From Flagellimonas marinaquae (lineage in GTDB: Bacteria > Bacteroidota > Bacteroidia > Flavobacteriales > Flavobacteriaceae), in assembly GCF_023716465.1 (NCBI RefSeq), contig NZ_CP092415.1:337001-401000 (forward strand): 64,000 nucleotides of DNA, written 5' to 3'. Each line of letters starts with the position of its first letter. Within the stretch, counting starts at the first letter, position 1. The position numbers were made by a program, and so were the translations under genes. Under the pieces are notes generated by a model. That model was not told where the DNA came from and did not search any database. It saw only the letters and a list, made by a program, of their open reading frames with translations. Below are positions 1 to 8,822 of this stretch, in pieces.

Positions 1-467
1 GGATGATGGATTTCCAGTGATTCGTCTAACTGGCGTGCCTCATGCAACACATTCGGATTTAAGGAGATTATGGAATTTAATGTGGTACTGTTGGGCAATT
101 CGTATTTGTAGATTCTATGCAGATAAAAAAGCACCAACTCTTCATAAGTGAATTTTCCTTGGTCGATATGGCTTTGTATAGTTGGTATGTCCTGCTCCAA
201 AACCAATGGTCTCATGGCTTCATAACTTTCTTCAGAAAATTTTGAGACTTCATCATACAAAGGAAGAAACACCTCATTTTTATCCAAGACCTTACTTTGA
301 ATAAATTTGTAGCGCATTCTCTTATTTTCGTGCTCTGCATTGGCAGCCACTTCGGTGGAATCGTTGTAGGGAGTCCAGAGTACAATGTTTTCGTTGGTCT
401 TGGCCTTGTGATCTTTACAAGAAATGAATCCGATCAACAGTAAAACAAACCAAAGGTACCGGAACAT
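1..467 (-). CDS. Amidase-family lipoprotein, N-terminal part only
   Basis: The reading frame starts at 467 and runs off the left edge, leaving about 155 residues. It opens with a lipoprotein-type signal (hydrophobic stretch, then FISC at residues 15-18), which suggests anchoring in an envelope membrane. The segment with EELVLFYLHRIYKY and LNPNVLHEARQLDE resembles the start of the amidase-signature fold, where a similar helix precedes the catalytic Ser-Ser-Lys region. That catalytic region lies outside the window, so activity cannot be judged. The start codon lies 2 bp after the ftsY stop, so the two are probably co-transcribed. The family call is by resemblance of the N-terminus only. Confidence 0.65.
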   Translation of the reverse strand, partial: MFRYLWFVLLLIGFISCKDHKAKTNENIVLWTPYNDSTEVAANAEHENKRMRYKFIQSKVLDKNEVFLPLYDEVSKFSEESYEAMRPLVLEQDIPTIQSHIDQGKFTYEELVLFYLHRIYKYELPNSTTLNSIISLNPNVLHEARQLDESLEIHH

Positions 468-469
468 AG

Positions 470-1426
470 CTATATTTTAAAGAATGAATCCACAAACTCA
501 TATTTATTGAACACCTGAAGATCTTCAATGCCCTCGCCCACACCGATGTATTTCACTGGAATCTGGAATTGGTCGGAAATACCGATGACGACCCCACCTT
601 TTGCAGTACCATCCAATTTGGTCACGGCCAAACTGGTGACTTCGGTGGCTTTAGTAAATTGCTTTGCCTGTTCAAATGCATTTTGCCCGGTAGAGCCATC
701 CAATACCAAAAGTACCTCGTGCGGGGCATCTGGAACAACTTTTTGCATGACGCGCTTTACCTTGGAAAGTTCGTTCATTAAATTGACTTTGTTATGCAAT
801 CGGCCTGCTGTGTCCACCAGAACAACATCTGCCTGTTCCGCGATCGCGGAATTTAGGGTATCGAAGGCAACGGACGCGGGGTCACTGCCCATTTTTTGTT
901 TCACAATAGGGACATTCACACGTTTGGCCCAGACCTCCAATTGGTCAATGGCCGCTGCACGGAAGGTATCGGCCGCTCCCAGCACCACTTTTAGGCCCAT
1001 ATTCTTAAATTTATGGGAGAGTTTTCCAATCGTGGTCGTTTTGCCCACACCGTTTACGCCCACAACCATGATCACGTAAGGCTTTTTATCTTTTGGAACC
1101 GTGACTTCACTATCTTCACCGGTTTCCGTTTCCGAGAGCAGCCCGGCTATTTCTTCCCGTAAAATTGTATTGAGTTCTTCTGTTCCCAAATATTTATCTC
1201 GGGATACCCGCTCTTCGATTCGGTCGATAATTTTAAGTGTGGTGTTCACACCAACATCGGAAGTGACCAAAATCTCCTCGAGACTATCGAGTACCTCATC
1301 ATCAACTTTGGACTTACCGGCCACAGCCTTGCCCAACTTGCCAAAAAAACTGGTCTTTGATTTTTCGAGGCCTTTGTCCAAGGTCTCCTTTTTGTCTTTT
1401 GAAAATATATTTTTGAATAAGCTCAT
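470..1426 (-). CDS. ftsY: Signal recognition particle receptor FtsY
   Basis: SRP-receptor GTPase that docks ribosome-Ffh complexes at the inner membrane for co-translational protein insertion. The 318-residue product has a short charged N-terminus, a helical N domain and a GTPase G domain. The P-loop is GVNGVGKTTT (about residues 123-132), followed by the DTAGR motif and the TKLDGTAKGG guanine-specificity motif near the C-terminus. I chose the ATG at 1426 (MSLFKNIF) over an in-frame upstream ATG at 1450 because the extra eight residues are not family-like. In related genomes ftsY usually follows rpmB-rpmG-DUF4295 directly (from memory); here an opposite-strand gene separates them. Confidence 0.96.
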   Translation of the reverse strand: MSLFKNIFSKDKKETLDKGLEKSKTSFFGKLGKAVAGKSKVDDEVLDSLEEILVTSDVGVNTTLKIIDRIEERVSRDKYLGTEELNTILREEIAGLLSETETGEDSEVTVPKDKKPYVIMVVGVNGVGKTTTIGKLSHKFKNMGLKVVLGAADTFRAAAIDQLEVWAKRVNVPIVKQKMGSDPASVAFDTLNSAIAEQADVVLVDTAGRLHNKVNLMNELSKVKRVMQKVVPDAPHEVLLVLDGSTGQNAFEQAKQFTKATEVTSLAVTKLDGTAKGGVVIGISDQFQIPVKYIGVGEGIEDLQVFNKYEFVDSFFKI

Positions 1427-1606
1427 CCTGTATTCTTTGAGAATGGTCAAAGATAGGAAAGTAAGGGGAGTTTTATCAACTCAATATCCAAGTAAAACCC
1501 AAAGAAATTTCAATATGAGCTAAAACACAAACCTCAATTAATCAAAGTTTTACAATTGCTTATCATCTCTTTGCAACATTTTTTCGAATGCTTGGCGGAC
1601 CCTTGC

Positions 1607-1614
1607 TATCTTTA
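1607..1614 (+). promoter_or_regulatory. Possible -7 element of the 1638 gene
   Basis: TATCTTTA matches seven of eight positions of the Bacteroidota -7 consensus TAnnTTTG and lies 23 bp before the start codon. No TTG was found at the usual 17-23 bp upstream, so this is weak. Confidence 0.3.
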
Positions 1615-1637
1615 GGCCGGAGATTAACCGATTATAT

Positions 1638-3521
1638 ATGAAAAATCCGTTGCAAGGGATATTGTTCATAATGGTTACGTTCTTTTCTTTAACCATTTTT
1701 GCTCAGGATACATTTTCCGATACTTTTAGCAATGTGTCCTATGCCAACAATGATGGTACCCAAAGTTGGACTACGGATTGGCTGGAGTTTAACGATAACA
1801 ACAATCCTGCAAACGGATATATCAGCATAAACAACAACGAGTTAAGGTTTAGATACATTTGGACAGAAAACTTGAGGCGTACTGCCGACCTAAGTGCTTA
1901 TTCTACTGCCAATCTTACTTTTGATTGGAGAACATCGAGCCTTGAACCTGGCGAGACACTGGCCGTTGAGATATCTTCCGATGGTATTAGTTTTACAACC
2001 TTGGATATCTTTTCCGGGACCCAGAGCGGAACATTTGATCAAGACATTACTGCCTTTATATCCAATCTTACAACTATACGGTTCAGCAAGGGAGGAATTG
2101 ATTGGTCCAACAACAACGATAGAGCTTATATAGATAACATAACCATTTCAACCACCTCTGTTCCTCAAACGGATACTGACGGGGACGGCATAATTGATAC
2201 GGTTGACCTGGACGATGACAACGACGGAATAACAGATGAGGAAGAGTATTGTTCTACCATAAACACGTCATTCTTGACCTCGTCCAATGTAGGTGAACGT
2301 TCTGTTGTTATCAATCATACCGATACAGAATATTTACGGCTTGATTTTTCTTCCATGGACAATTCCTTTCAATTGGACATTAATGGCAGTGTAATCCACC
2401 CTTCTGTTTTGGAGTTTGAAAATGGTGCGTTGGATGCCGGGGACGAATATTTTGTATTCCAATCCGATGGTAGTTTTATCAGTCAGCCTTGGGTAGCCAA
2501 CTCAAATGGGATACCCCGACTGCGTTTAATTGTAAATGAATTGGGGGAAATCCAGTTATATGGCACCAAAAATACCGGCTCTACGACATTGGAACCCATG
2601 GAGGCCCAAGGGGGCACTCCGTTCAACACCATTCCATGGATTCCCGCAAACAACAATACCTTTACAATCACTAATCAAGCAGGCCCCGGACCTGAAGGGT
2701 TTACAGGCAATCTATTCGCCAGTGCAATTTGTGATACCGATGGAGATGGCATTAGCAATGAGCTAGACCTGGATTCCGACAACGACGGTATTTTTGATAT
2801 TGTAGAATCTGGTGTTTTGAGTGAAATAGGTGTTACAGATCTAAACAACGACGGCAGAATTGATGGAGCCGTAGCTGGATCTGGAACTAATGGGCTTTAT
2901 AACACTATTGAGGATACAGACACCGAATACGCCCTCTTGTCCTACTCAATTTTTGATTCTGATTCCGATGGCAGCTACGACGCCTATGTTTTGGATGCAG
3001 ATGGTGATGGATGCAACGATGTTCGCGAAGCTGGGTTTACCGACAATAACGATGATGGCTACTTAGGCCCTAACCCGGTTACGGTAAATATCGAGGGATT
3101 GGTTACCAGTGGATCGGACGGATATACAACTCCGGCCGACAACAATGCGAACACCACATACGATTACAGGGAAATAGGTTCTGCCCCAAACATAACTGCA
3201 CAGCCTACAAATACAGTTACATGCCCTGGGTGTACCACTGCTTTATCCGCAACCGTAACAGCCGACCAGTTCCAATGGCAATACTATAATGGCACTATTT
3301 GGACAAATCTTACGGACGGAGGCATTTACTCTGGAACTACCACTACAACACTGACCATTACTGGACCAACTACAATCGAAAACAACACCCAATATCGTTT
3401 GGTTGCGAGCAATAACGGATACATATGTGGCATCACAACCTCCGATGTTGCTACACTTACACTCCAAGTGGGCTCGGTAATTACCAACAGACGGATTACA
3501 TATAGGGTAAATAAAAACTAA
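1638..3521 (+). CDS. Secreted thrombospondin type 3 repeat protein
   Basis: The 627-residue protein has a clear N-terminal signal peptide ending in IFAQ, so it is exported. Residues 25-175 look like a beta-sandwich, probably ligand-binding. Calcium-binding thrombospondin type 3 style repeats follow in three places (DTDGDGIIDTVDLDDDNDG near 180, DTDGDGISNELDLDSDNDG near 365, and a looser DSDSDGSYDAYVLDADGDG stretch near 440). An Ig-like region follows, with TAQPTNTVTCPGC near 515. The C-terminus is a short basic tail (ITNRRITYRVNKN) with no T9SS type A or type B sorting domain, which is unusual for this architecture. It stands alone on the plus strand between minus-strand housekeeping genes. 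Its binding target is unknown. Confidence 0.8.
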   Translation: MKNPLQGILFIMVTFFSLTIFAQDTFSDTFSNVSYANNDGTQSWTTDWLEFNDNNNPANGYISINNNELRFRYIWTENLRRTADLSAYSTANLTFDWRTSSLEPGETLAVEISSDGISFTTLDIFSGTQSGTFDQDITAFISNLTTIRFSKGGIDWSNNNDRAYIDNITISTTSVPQTDTDGDGIIDTVDLDDDNDGITDEEEYCSTINTSFLTSSNVGERSVVINHTDTEYLRLDFSSMDNSFQLDINGSVIHPSVLEFENGALDAGDEYFVFQSDGSFISQPWVANSNGIPRLRLIVNELGEIQLYGTKNTGSTTLEPMEAQGGTPFNTIPWIPANNNTFTITNQAGPGPEGFTGNLFASAICDTDGDGISNELDLDSDNDGIFDIVESGVLSEIGVTDLNNDGRIDGAVAGSGTNGLYNTIEDTDTEYALLSYSIFDSDSDGSYDAYVLDADGDGCNDVREAGFTDNNDDGYLGPNPVTVNIEGLVTSGSDGYTTPADNNANTTYDYREIGSAPNITAQPTNTVTCPGCTTALSATVTADQFQWQYYNGTIWTNLTDGGIYSGTTTTTLTITGPTTIENNTQYRLVASNNGYICGITTSDVATLTLQVGSVITNRRITYRVNKN

Positions 3522-3539
3522 CCCGTTAATTTTATGCCA

Positions 3540-3572
3540 TAAAAAAAGCCGCTAATCAGCGGCTTCTAAAAT
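3540..3572 (-). terminator. Terminator of the rpmB-rpmG-DUF4295 operon
   Basis: An AAGCCGCT / AGCGGCTT stem with a 4-nt loop is followed on the minus strand by a run of T. It lies 24-56 bp past the DUF4295 stop and ends the ribosomal-protein operon before the oppositely oriented gene. Confidence 0.8.
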
Positions 3573-3595
3573 TTGAATAAGGAAACGTTCCTTAT

Positions 3596-3748
3596 TTATT
3601 GCTTGTTCAACCAGTCGTTAACCAATTCTGGTGCCATTACAGACTCTACAAATGTGTATGCACCGGTTTTGGGTGACTTAACCATTTTAATGGCCTTTGT
3701 CAATCTTTTGGATGATGACTGAAGTGTTGCTACTGTTTTCTTTGCCAT
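3596..3748 (-). CDS. DUF4295 family small protein
   Basis: A 50-residue basic protein starting MAKKTVATLQSSSKR and ending LVNDWLNKQ, the usual size and sequence style of DUF4295. This family is found in Bacteroidota next to the L28 and L33 genes, and its linkage suggests a ribosome-associated role, which is unproven. It is third in the operon, 39 bp after rpmG, and directly followed by a terminator. Confidence 0.88.
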   Translation of the reverse strand: MAKKTVATLQSSSKRLTKAIKMVKSPKTGAYTFVESVMAPELVNDWLNKQ

Positions 3749-3787
3749 GGCTTATCTTTTTCTGCTCTTTACTTTGTAAAAAAGCGA

Positions 3788-3970
3788 TTACTTAATTTCT
3801 TTATGAACGGTCATACGCTTAAGAATAGGATTGTATTTTTTGATTTCCATCCTATCTGGCGTGTTCTTCTTGTTCTTTGTGGTAATATACCTAGAAGTAC
3901 CTGGCATACCAGATTCCTTGTGCTCTGTACACTCTAAAATTACCTGAACCCTATTTCCTTTCTTTGCCAT
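3788..3970 (-). CDS. rpmG: 50S ribosomal protein L33
   Basis: A 60-residue, strongly basic protein of L33 type ([18 protein letters not shown] at the start, [14 protein letters not shown] in the middle). L33 binds 23S rRNA near the E site. Only one cysteine (C14) remains of the zinc-ribbon pairs, so this is the zinc-independent (C-minus) form. It lies 28 bp after rpmB and upstream of DUF4295, the standard Bacteroidota order. Confidence 0.96.
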   Translation of the reverse strand: MAKKGNRVQVILECTEHKESGMPGTSRYITTKNKKNTPDRMEIKKYNPILKRMTVHKEIK

Positions 3971-3998
3971 TGTATTGTACTTAAAATGCTTTTACAAC

Positions 3999-4226
3999 TT
4001 ACTTTTTGGAATTGATTTCCTTTAAGACAGCAGAGATTCCTTTTTTGTTGATAATTTTCAACCCACGGGCAGAAACGTTCAAGGTTACCCAACGATCTTC
4101 TTCTGGGATATAAAATCTCTTCTTGGAGATATTTGCATCGAATCTCCTTTTGGTCTTATTGATAGAAAAGGAAACGTTGTTTCCAAACATCACCTTTTTT
4201 CCTGTTACTTCACAAACTTTAGACAT
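3999..4226 (-). CDS. rpmB: 50S ribosomal protein L28
   Basis: A 75-residue basic protein with the L28 opening MSKVCEVTGKKVMFGNNVS, the RRFDANI segment and the WVTLNVSARGLKII strand. L28 is a large-subunit protein needed late in assembly. It is first in the rpmB-rpmG-DUF4295 operon, and a well-matched primary promoter lies 35-67 bp upstream, consistent with high expression. Confidence 0.96.
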   Translation of the reverse strand: MSKVCEVTGKKVMFGNNVSFSINKTKRRFDANISKKRFYIPEEDRWVTLNVSARGLKIINKKGISAVLKEINSKK

Positions 4227-4260
4227 CTCCCTAACTATTTGAGTGATTTTATTGAGGCTG

Positions 4261-4293
4261 CAAATTTATACCATTTTAATGGGACGTACAAAA
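4261..4293 (-). promoter_or_regulatory. Primary promoter of rpmB-rpmG
   Basis: On the minus strand TTTTG is followed by 20 bp and a perfect -7 element, TAAATTTG (plus-strand complement at 4261-4268). Spacing and both boxes fit the Bacteroidota primary sigma consensus. The expected transcript start gives a leader of about 28 nt before the L28 start codon. Confidence 0.7.
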
Positions 4294-4300
4294 TTCTTTT

Positions 4301-5551
4301 TCAGAAATTTAAAATTTCTTTGTACAACAACTCAAAAGCCTTGTTTACAGACTTTTTTACCACCCGTTCCCTATGCTGTCCCATCACGAATTTATGGGCA
4401 AACGTACCGGACGGTGTTCCAATTGCTATATAAACGGTACCAACATCGGCATTGGAGTCGCCTTTTGTAGGACCGGCATTACCTGTTGTGGCTATAGAAA
4501 AGTCTGTTGCCATTTTGCTTTTCACATTCTCGGCCATGGCAATGGCCACTTCTTTACTAACTACGGAATGCTTATCTATAAGTTCTTGTGGAACGCCCAA
4601 TAACCGAACCTTCATTTCTGTGGCATAGCATACCAAACTACCCTTAAAATAACTGGAAGCACCAGGAATTGCGGTTATCCGTTCAGCAATACTACCTCCC
4701 GTAAAACTTTCTGCAGTTGACAAGGTCATCCTTTTATCGTTCAAAAATGCACCTATCTGCTTTTCTACATTCCCGTTCTCTTCTTCTTCCCCATAAATTA
4801 TATCGCCGATCAGGGGGTATAATTTTTGTATTTGTTCATCTATAGCCGATATCAACGCTTCTTTATCGTATCCTTTTGCGGATAAGCGCAATCTAACCCT
4901 GCCCAGATTGGGTAGGTAGGCAAATTTGATAAAGGAGGGCAAATTATTCTCCCAGTCCTCGATCTTCTCTGCAATCGCACTCTCTCCCAGACCATAGGTC
5001 ATAAGGGTTTTATGTACAATATGGGGTCGGTTGTATTCTTCGATTATTTTGGGAAGAACGGCTTTGACCAACAGGTTTTTCATTTCGTATGGTACCCCGG
5101 GCAACGAAATATAGGCCGTCTCTCCCTTTTTCATCCAAATACCGGGTGCTGTTCCAAACTCGTTGTGGAGCACCGTCGCTTTTGATGGCACCAAGGCCTG
5201 CTCCCTGTTCAAATCGGAAATGGGCGTAGTGATGTATTTTTTGAAAAGTTCCTCGATATGCTTGAGTACAGCATCGTTACGAACCAGCTCATCCCCAAAA
5301 AAGTCACAAAGGGTCCGCTTGGTAACGTCGTCCTTTGTTGGCCCAAGTCCTCCTGTAAGTATAACTACAGAAGAACGTTCTCCAGCCTCTTTAAGGGATG
5401 TTAGTATATGCTCCTTATCATCTTGAATCGAAGTAATCTGATAGACAGAAACTCCTATTTTGTTCAATTCTTTGGAAATAAAGGCAGAATTGGAATCTAC
5501 TATTTGGCCAATGAGAATCTCATCTCCAATGGTGATGATTTCGGCTTGCAT
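4301..5551 (-). CDS. cinA: CinA family protein (competence/damage-inducible; NMN deamidase-like)
   Basis: The 416-residue protein has the two-domain CinA layout. The N-terminal MoaB/MoCF-like domain (residues 1-170) has [11 protein letters not shown] and the [13 protein letters not shown] loop. The C-terminal CinA domain (about 260-416) has [14 protein letters not shown] and ATTGNAGPT, the region linked to nicotinamide-nucleotide amidohydrolase activity that recycles NMN. Whether it acts in pyridine-nucleotide salvage or DNA uptake here cannot be read from sequence. Its ATG directly abuts the Hpt stop codon, indicating translational coupling. Confidence 0.92.
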   Translation of the reverse strand: MQAEIITIGDEILIGQIVDSNSAFISKELNKIGVSVYQITSIQDDKEHILTSLKEAGERSSVVILTGGLGPTKDDVTKRTLCDFFGDELVRNDAVLKHIEELFKKYITTPISDLNREQALVPSKATVLHNEFGTAPGIWMKKGETAYISLPGVPYEMKNLLVKAVLPKIIEEYNRPHIVHKTLMTYGLGESAIAEKIEDWENNLPSFIKFAYLPNLGRVRLRLSAKGYDKEALISAIDEQIQKLYPLIGDIIYGEEEENGNVEKQIGAFLNDKRMTLSTAESFTGGSIAERITAIPGASSYFKGSLVCYATEMKVRLLGVPQELIDKHSVVSKEVAIAMAENVKSKMATDFSIATTGNAGPTKGDSNADVGTVYIAIGTPSGTFAHKFVMGQHRERVVKKSVNKAFELLYKEILNF

Positions 5552-5890
5552 CTATAAATTAAAGTCGTTTTTTAATTCCGTGACCACTTGGAGCACATCT
5601 TTTTTTAGAATAGGGAAGGTTGCCTCTATTTCTTGCATGCTCCCGGTCGTTTTTCCCAAGGTTTCTATTTCCAGCGCCTTGGCCCTGGTCTGCTCCATGC
5701 CCAAAATATCCACATTGGGCTTGATTTTGTGTGCGAGCTTATATATGTTTTCGTAGTCCTTGGAATGAATAGCTTTTTCCAGACTGTCCAAATCCTCCGG
5801 CACTTCTTCCAAAAACACAGAAATTACAGAGGTGATAAATTCCTCATCACCTTCCGCCATTTCATTTATCTTATCGAGGTTGTAAATCAT
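5552..5890 (-). CDS. Hpt-domain histidine phosphotransfer protein
   Basis: A 112-residue stand-alone Hpt protein, helical throughout, with the phosphorylatable His54 in LAHKIKPNVDILG. Such proteins relay phosphate between hybrid histidine kinases and response regulators in the cytoplasm. Its start codon overlaps the stop of the upstream FAH-family gene (TAATG), and its stop abuts the cinA start, so the three are tightly coupled. No kinase or response regulator is nearby, so its partners are elsewhere. Confidence 0.88.
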   Translation of the reverse strand: MIYNLDKINEMAEGDEEFITSVISVFLEEVPEDLDSLEKAIHSKDYENIYKLAHKIKPNVDILGMEQTRAKALEIETLGKTTGSMQEIEATFPILKKDVLQVVTELKNDFNL

Positions 5891-6501
5891 TATCTTACAT
5901 TAATATCAAACATTTTTTCTCCTTCCAATAAACCTACAAGGTAGTCATTTGGGCTTACTTTACCAACACCGGCCGGCGTACCTGTAAAGATGATATCTCC
6001 TTTTTTCAACATAAAATACTGGGAAACATGGGCTATGATCTCATCTATCTTCCACAACATTAAAGAGGTATTTCCTGCTTGTACCGTTTGGTCGTTCTTT
6101 TGTAATGAAAAATTAAGGTTGTCCATATCCTTGAACCTTTCCTTGGACAGCCACTTTCCAACTATGGCGGCACCATCAAAACCTTTGGCTTTTTCCCAAG
6201 GGAGGCCTTTGGCCTTTAACTTGCCCTGTAGATCTCGCGCTGTAAAATCGATGCCCAGCCCTACTTCGTCAAAATATTTATGGGCAAACTCGCGCGAAAT
6301 ATGTTTTCCCACTTTTTTGATCTTGATCAACACTTCTACTTCGTAATGGACATCGTTGGAAAATTCCGGGATATAAAAATCCTGCTCTTTGGGCAAAATT
6401 GCAGAATCCGGCTTTATGAACACCACGGGCTCTTCCGGACGTTCGTTGCTCAACTCTTTGATGTGGTCCACATAATTACGTCCAATACAAATCAGCTTCA
6501 T
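5890..6501 (-). CDS. Fumarylacetoacetate hydrolase (FAH) family protein
   Basis: A 203-residue single-domain FAH protein, the compact YcgM-like type. It opens with MKLICIGRNYVDHIKEL and has VFIKPDSAI, the metal-site region HYEVEVLIKI (E and E ligands), the GIDFTARDLQ segment and the closing FTGTPAGVG loop. Members hydrolyse or decarboxylate acylpyruvates and related oxo acids using a divalent metal. The substrate is not predictable. It sits in a conserved-looking run (E2, exonuclease, FAH, Hpt, cinA) with no shared pathway, so the linkage is probably operonic convenience. Confidence 0.9.
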   Translation of the reverse strand: MKLICIGRNYVDHIKELSNERPEEPVVFIKPDSAILPKEQDFYIPEFSNDVHYEVEVLIKIKKVGKHISREFAHKYFDEVGLGIDFTARDLQGKLKAKGLPWEKAKGFDGAAIVGKWLSKERFKDMDNLNFSLQKNDQTVQAGNTSLMLWKIDEIIAHVSQYFMLKKGDIIFTGTPAGVGKVSPNDYLVGLLEGEKMFDINVR

Positions 6502-6532
6502 AATTTGTTCTTCGGGTTTACGAGTATGTATT

Positions 6533-7306
6533 CTAAAATTTATTGTTGAGCTTGCTCAACTTTATTTGGGTAAGCACTTTCTTAGTGTACAAGGGGAAAT
6601 CTGCGTTTAGGAGCCATCCAAAGTAACCGGGTTCTTTTTCCATTACCTCGTCCACGGTTTTTCCTTTGTGTTTTCCAAACGAAAATATAGGGTTATCGTT
6701 TTCATCAAGCCCTATAAAACCTGCAAAATCCAGATTTTGTCTTCTTGTGGTGAACTCCGATAGTTTTTTTATGTCGTTTTCGAGTTCCGGATAACGCTCC
6801 AATTGCGCCAATAACACCTCGTATGTTGCCAGGGTATCCGCTTCCGCACTGTGGGCATCGTCCAGGTTTTTATCGCAATAGAACTTATAGGCGGCTTCCA
6901 AGGTTCTTTTTTCCATTTTATGGAAAATGGTCTGTACATCTACGGAAACCATGCTCTTCATATCAAAATCCACCCCAGCACGCAACATTTCCTCCGCCAA
7001 TAACGGTATATCGAACCTATCGGAATTAAACCCCGCTAAATCGCTATCGCGGATCATTGCGTAAATTTCTTTGGACAATTGTTTAAAAGTAGGCTCATTG
7101 GCCACCTTTTCGTCGGATATTCCGTGAATGGCCTCCGATTCTGCCGGTATTGGCATTTCCGGGTTCACCAACCAGGTTTTACTTTCTTTATTTCCATTGG
7201 GATATACTTTTAAAATGGAAATTTCTACTATTCTATCTTTTGCGACGTTGGTACCGGTGGTCTCCAAATCGAAAAAACAGATAGGTTTGGTCAATTGTAA
7301 TTGCAT
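6533..7306 (-). CDS. DEDDh 3'-5' exonuclease with ExoX-like C-terminal domain
   Basis: The 257-residue protein is a DnaQ-type exonuclease. Exo I is FFDLETTG (Asp13, Glu15), Exo II contains FNSDRFDIPLL (Asp99), and Exo III is HSAEAD (His152, Asp157), the complete DEDDh set. Residues 208-235 (SFGKHKGKTVDEV and PGYFGWLL) match the small domain found after exonuclease X-like nucleases. It probably trims DNA 3' ends in repair or proofreading and is not necessarily the replicative epsilon subunit. It lies 31 bp upstream of the FAH-family gene. Confidence 0.9.
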   Translation of the reverse strand: MQLQLTKPICFFDLETTGTNVAKDRIVEISILKVYPNGNKESKTWLVNPEMPIPAESEAIHGISDEKVANEPTFKQLSKEIYAMIRDSDLAGFNSDRFDIPLLAEEMLRAGVDFDMKSMVSVDVQTIFHKMEKRTLEAAYKFYCDKNLDDAHSAEADTLATYEVLLAQLERYPELENDIKKLSEFTTRRQNLDFAGFIGLDENDNPIFSFGKHKGKTVDEVMEKEPGYFGWLLNADFPLYTKKVLTQIKLSKLNNKF

Positions 7307-7378
7307 GTGGGGATTATTAAATAAAATTCACGTGACTTCTAAATTAAGCATAGTGACAGGAATATGATCGGTTTTCCG

Positions 7379-8743
7379 TTATATTTCCCTGTTTATGTCC
7401 CAAGCTTCCAAATAATCGGCCACCGATTTTACGAACATTCCTCCCAGAGCACCATTTACCACTCTGTGGTCGTAGCTATGGGAAAGATACATTTTACTGC
7501 GTATTCCAATATACTCACCTTGGTCCGTCTCTATAACCGCTGGTATTTTTCTAATTGCCCCCAATGCAAGGATGCCAACTTGTGGCTGATTTATGATCGG
7601 CGTTCCAAAAACACTACCAAAAGAACCTACGTTGGTTACCGTGTAGGTCCCATCCTTGATCTCATCCGGTTTTAACTGATTATTCCTTGCCCTGTTGGCC
7701 AAATCGTTGACTGTTTTGGCCATACCCACCAAGTTTAGTTGATCGGCATTTTTAATTACGGGAACAATCAAATTTCCATCGGGCAGGGCAGCTGCCATAC
7801 CTAGGTTGATATTTTTCTTTTTGATAACATTGTCCCCATCCAAGGAAATGTTCATCATCGGAAACTTTTTAAGGGCCATGGCCACAGCTTCCATAAATAT
7901 TGGAGTAAAGGTCAATTTCTCTCCTTCGCGCTGTTGGAAGGCATTTTTCACCTTGTTTCTCCAGTTGACCACATTGGTTACGTCCACCTCGACAAAACTT
8001 TGAACGTGAGCCGATGTGGAGATACTTTCCACCATATGATGGGCGATCAATTTACCCATTCGGGAAAGAGGGATTACCTCATCACCTGCTTTAACAGGTA
8101 CTTTGGCGGCCATCGGCTTATCCGCTGACTTAGTTTGTACTGGTTGTTGAGCGGAAACCCTTTCCTCTTTAGCCTCTGTTTGCTGTGTTGTGGGCTGGTT
8201 CACCTTATTGCCATTGGATCGGTTTTCCAAATAGGCCATTATATCATTCTTGGTTACCCGGCCTTCTTTTCCTGTGCCCACAATAGCTTCCAATTCATCC
8301 ATGGAAACTTTTTCTTCTTTGGCTATGTTTTTTACCAAGGGCGAATAAAACCTATCGGAGCTGGAAAAATCGGGAGCGGATGCAGATACGGATTCCTTTA
8401 CCCCTGCCATTTGAGCTTCCAGTTCCATTGCTGGGGCCTCGGCAGATTCTTCCGCCCGGGCTTCTTGGACACCGGCATCGTCTGCAACGTTGTCCACCTC
8501 TCCCTCCACTTGGATCACGGCAACAACTTCTCCTACTTTAATTACATCGTCTACATCGAACCGCTTTTCCAACAACACCCCCTCTACTTCACTGGGAACT
8601 TCGGAGTCCACTTTGTCCGTAGCAATTTCAAAGACGGCTTCGTCCATCTCTATGGTATCGCCCACTTCCTTAAGCCAAGTAGTCAGTGTAGCTTCTGCAA
8701 CACTCTCACCCATTTGCGGTAATTTCAATTCAAATTTTGACAT
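7379..8743 (-). CDS. 2-oxo acid dehydrogenase E2 (dihydrolipoamide acyltransferase)
   Basis: The 454-residue protein has the full E2 order: a lipoyl domain (residues 1-80; lipoylated Lys44 in TDKVDSE), an Ala/Glu-rich linker, an E3-binding domain (about 131-173), a second linker and the catalytic core (from about 215). The catalytic motif reads DHRVVNG (His426), with Asn where the textbook form has Asp. It transfers acyl groups to CoA in a pyruvate, 2-oxoglutarate or branched-chain complex. With one lipoyl domain and no E1 or E3 gene nearby, the exact complex is undecided; branched-chain type is my guess. Confidence 0.9.
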   Translation of the reverse strand: MSKFELKLPQMGESVAEATLTTWLKEVGDTIEMDEAVFEIATDKVDSEVPSEVEGVLLEKRFDVDDVIKVGEVVAVIQVEGEVDNVADDAGVQEARAEESAEAPAMELEAQMAGVKESVSASAPDFSSSDRFYSPLVKNIAKEEKVSMDELEAIVGTGKEGRVTKNDIMAYLENRSNGNKVNQPTTQQTEAKEERVSAQQPVQTKSADKPMAAKVPVKAGDEVIPLSRMGKLIAHHMVESISTSAHVQSFVEVDVTNVVNWRNKVKNAFQQREGEKLTFTPIFMEAVAMALKKFPMMNISLDGDNVIKKKNINLGMAAALPDGNLIVPVIKNADQLNLVGMAKTVNDLANRARNNQLKPDEIKDGTYTVTNVGSFGSVFGTPIINQPQVGILALGAIRKIPAVIETDQGEYIGIRSKMYLSHSYDHRVVNGALGGMFVKSVADYLEAWDINREI

Positions 8744-8780
8744 ATTCGTATTTATCGAAGAGATTTTGATTTATATTTTT

Positions 8781-8788
8781 CAAAAATA
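8781..8788 (-). promoter_or_regulatory. -7 element upstream of the E2 gene
   Basis: The minus strand reads TATTTTTG, a perfect match to TAnnTTTG, 38 bp before the E2 start codon. No clear TTG was found 17-23 bp upstream. Confidence 0.4.
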
Positions 8789-8822
8789 CTAAAGAAATCG
8801 ACTTATTTTTGGTTTATGTTCA

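Noticed and set aside
528..1079. 183-residue plus-strand frame
   Set aside because: Antisense to ftsY, whose GTPase motifs prove the minus strand.
5890..6501. Truncated FAH-family gene
   Set aside because: 203 residues is normal for the compact single-domain type, and the first and last conserved motifs are present.
8135..8722. 195-residue plus-strand frame
   Set aside because: Antisense to the lipoyl and linker part of the E2 gene; Phe/Cys-rich and without family features.
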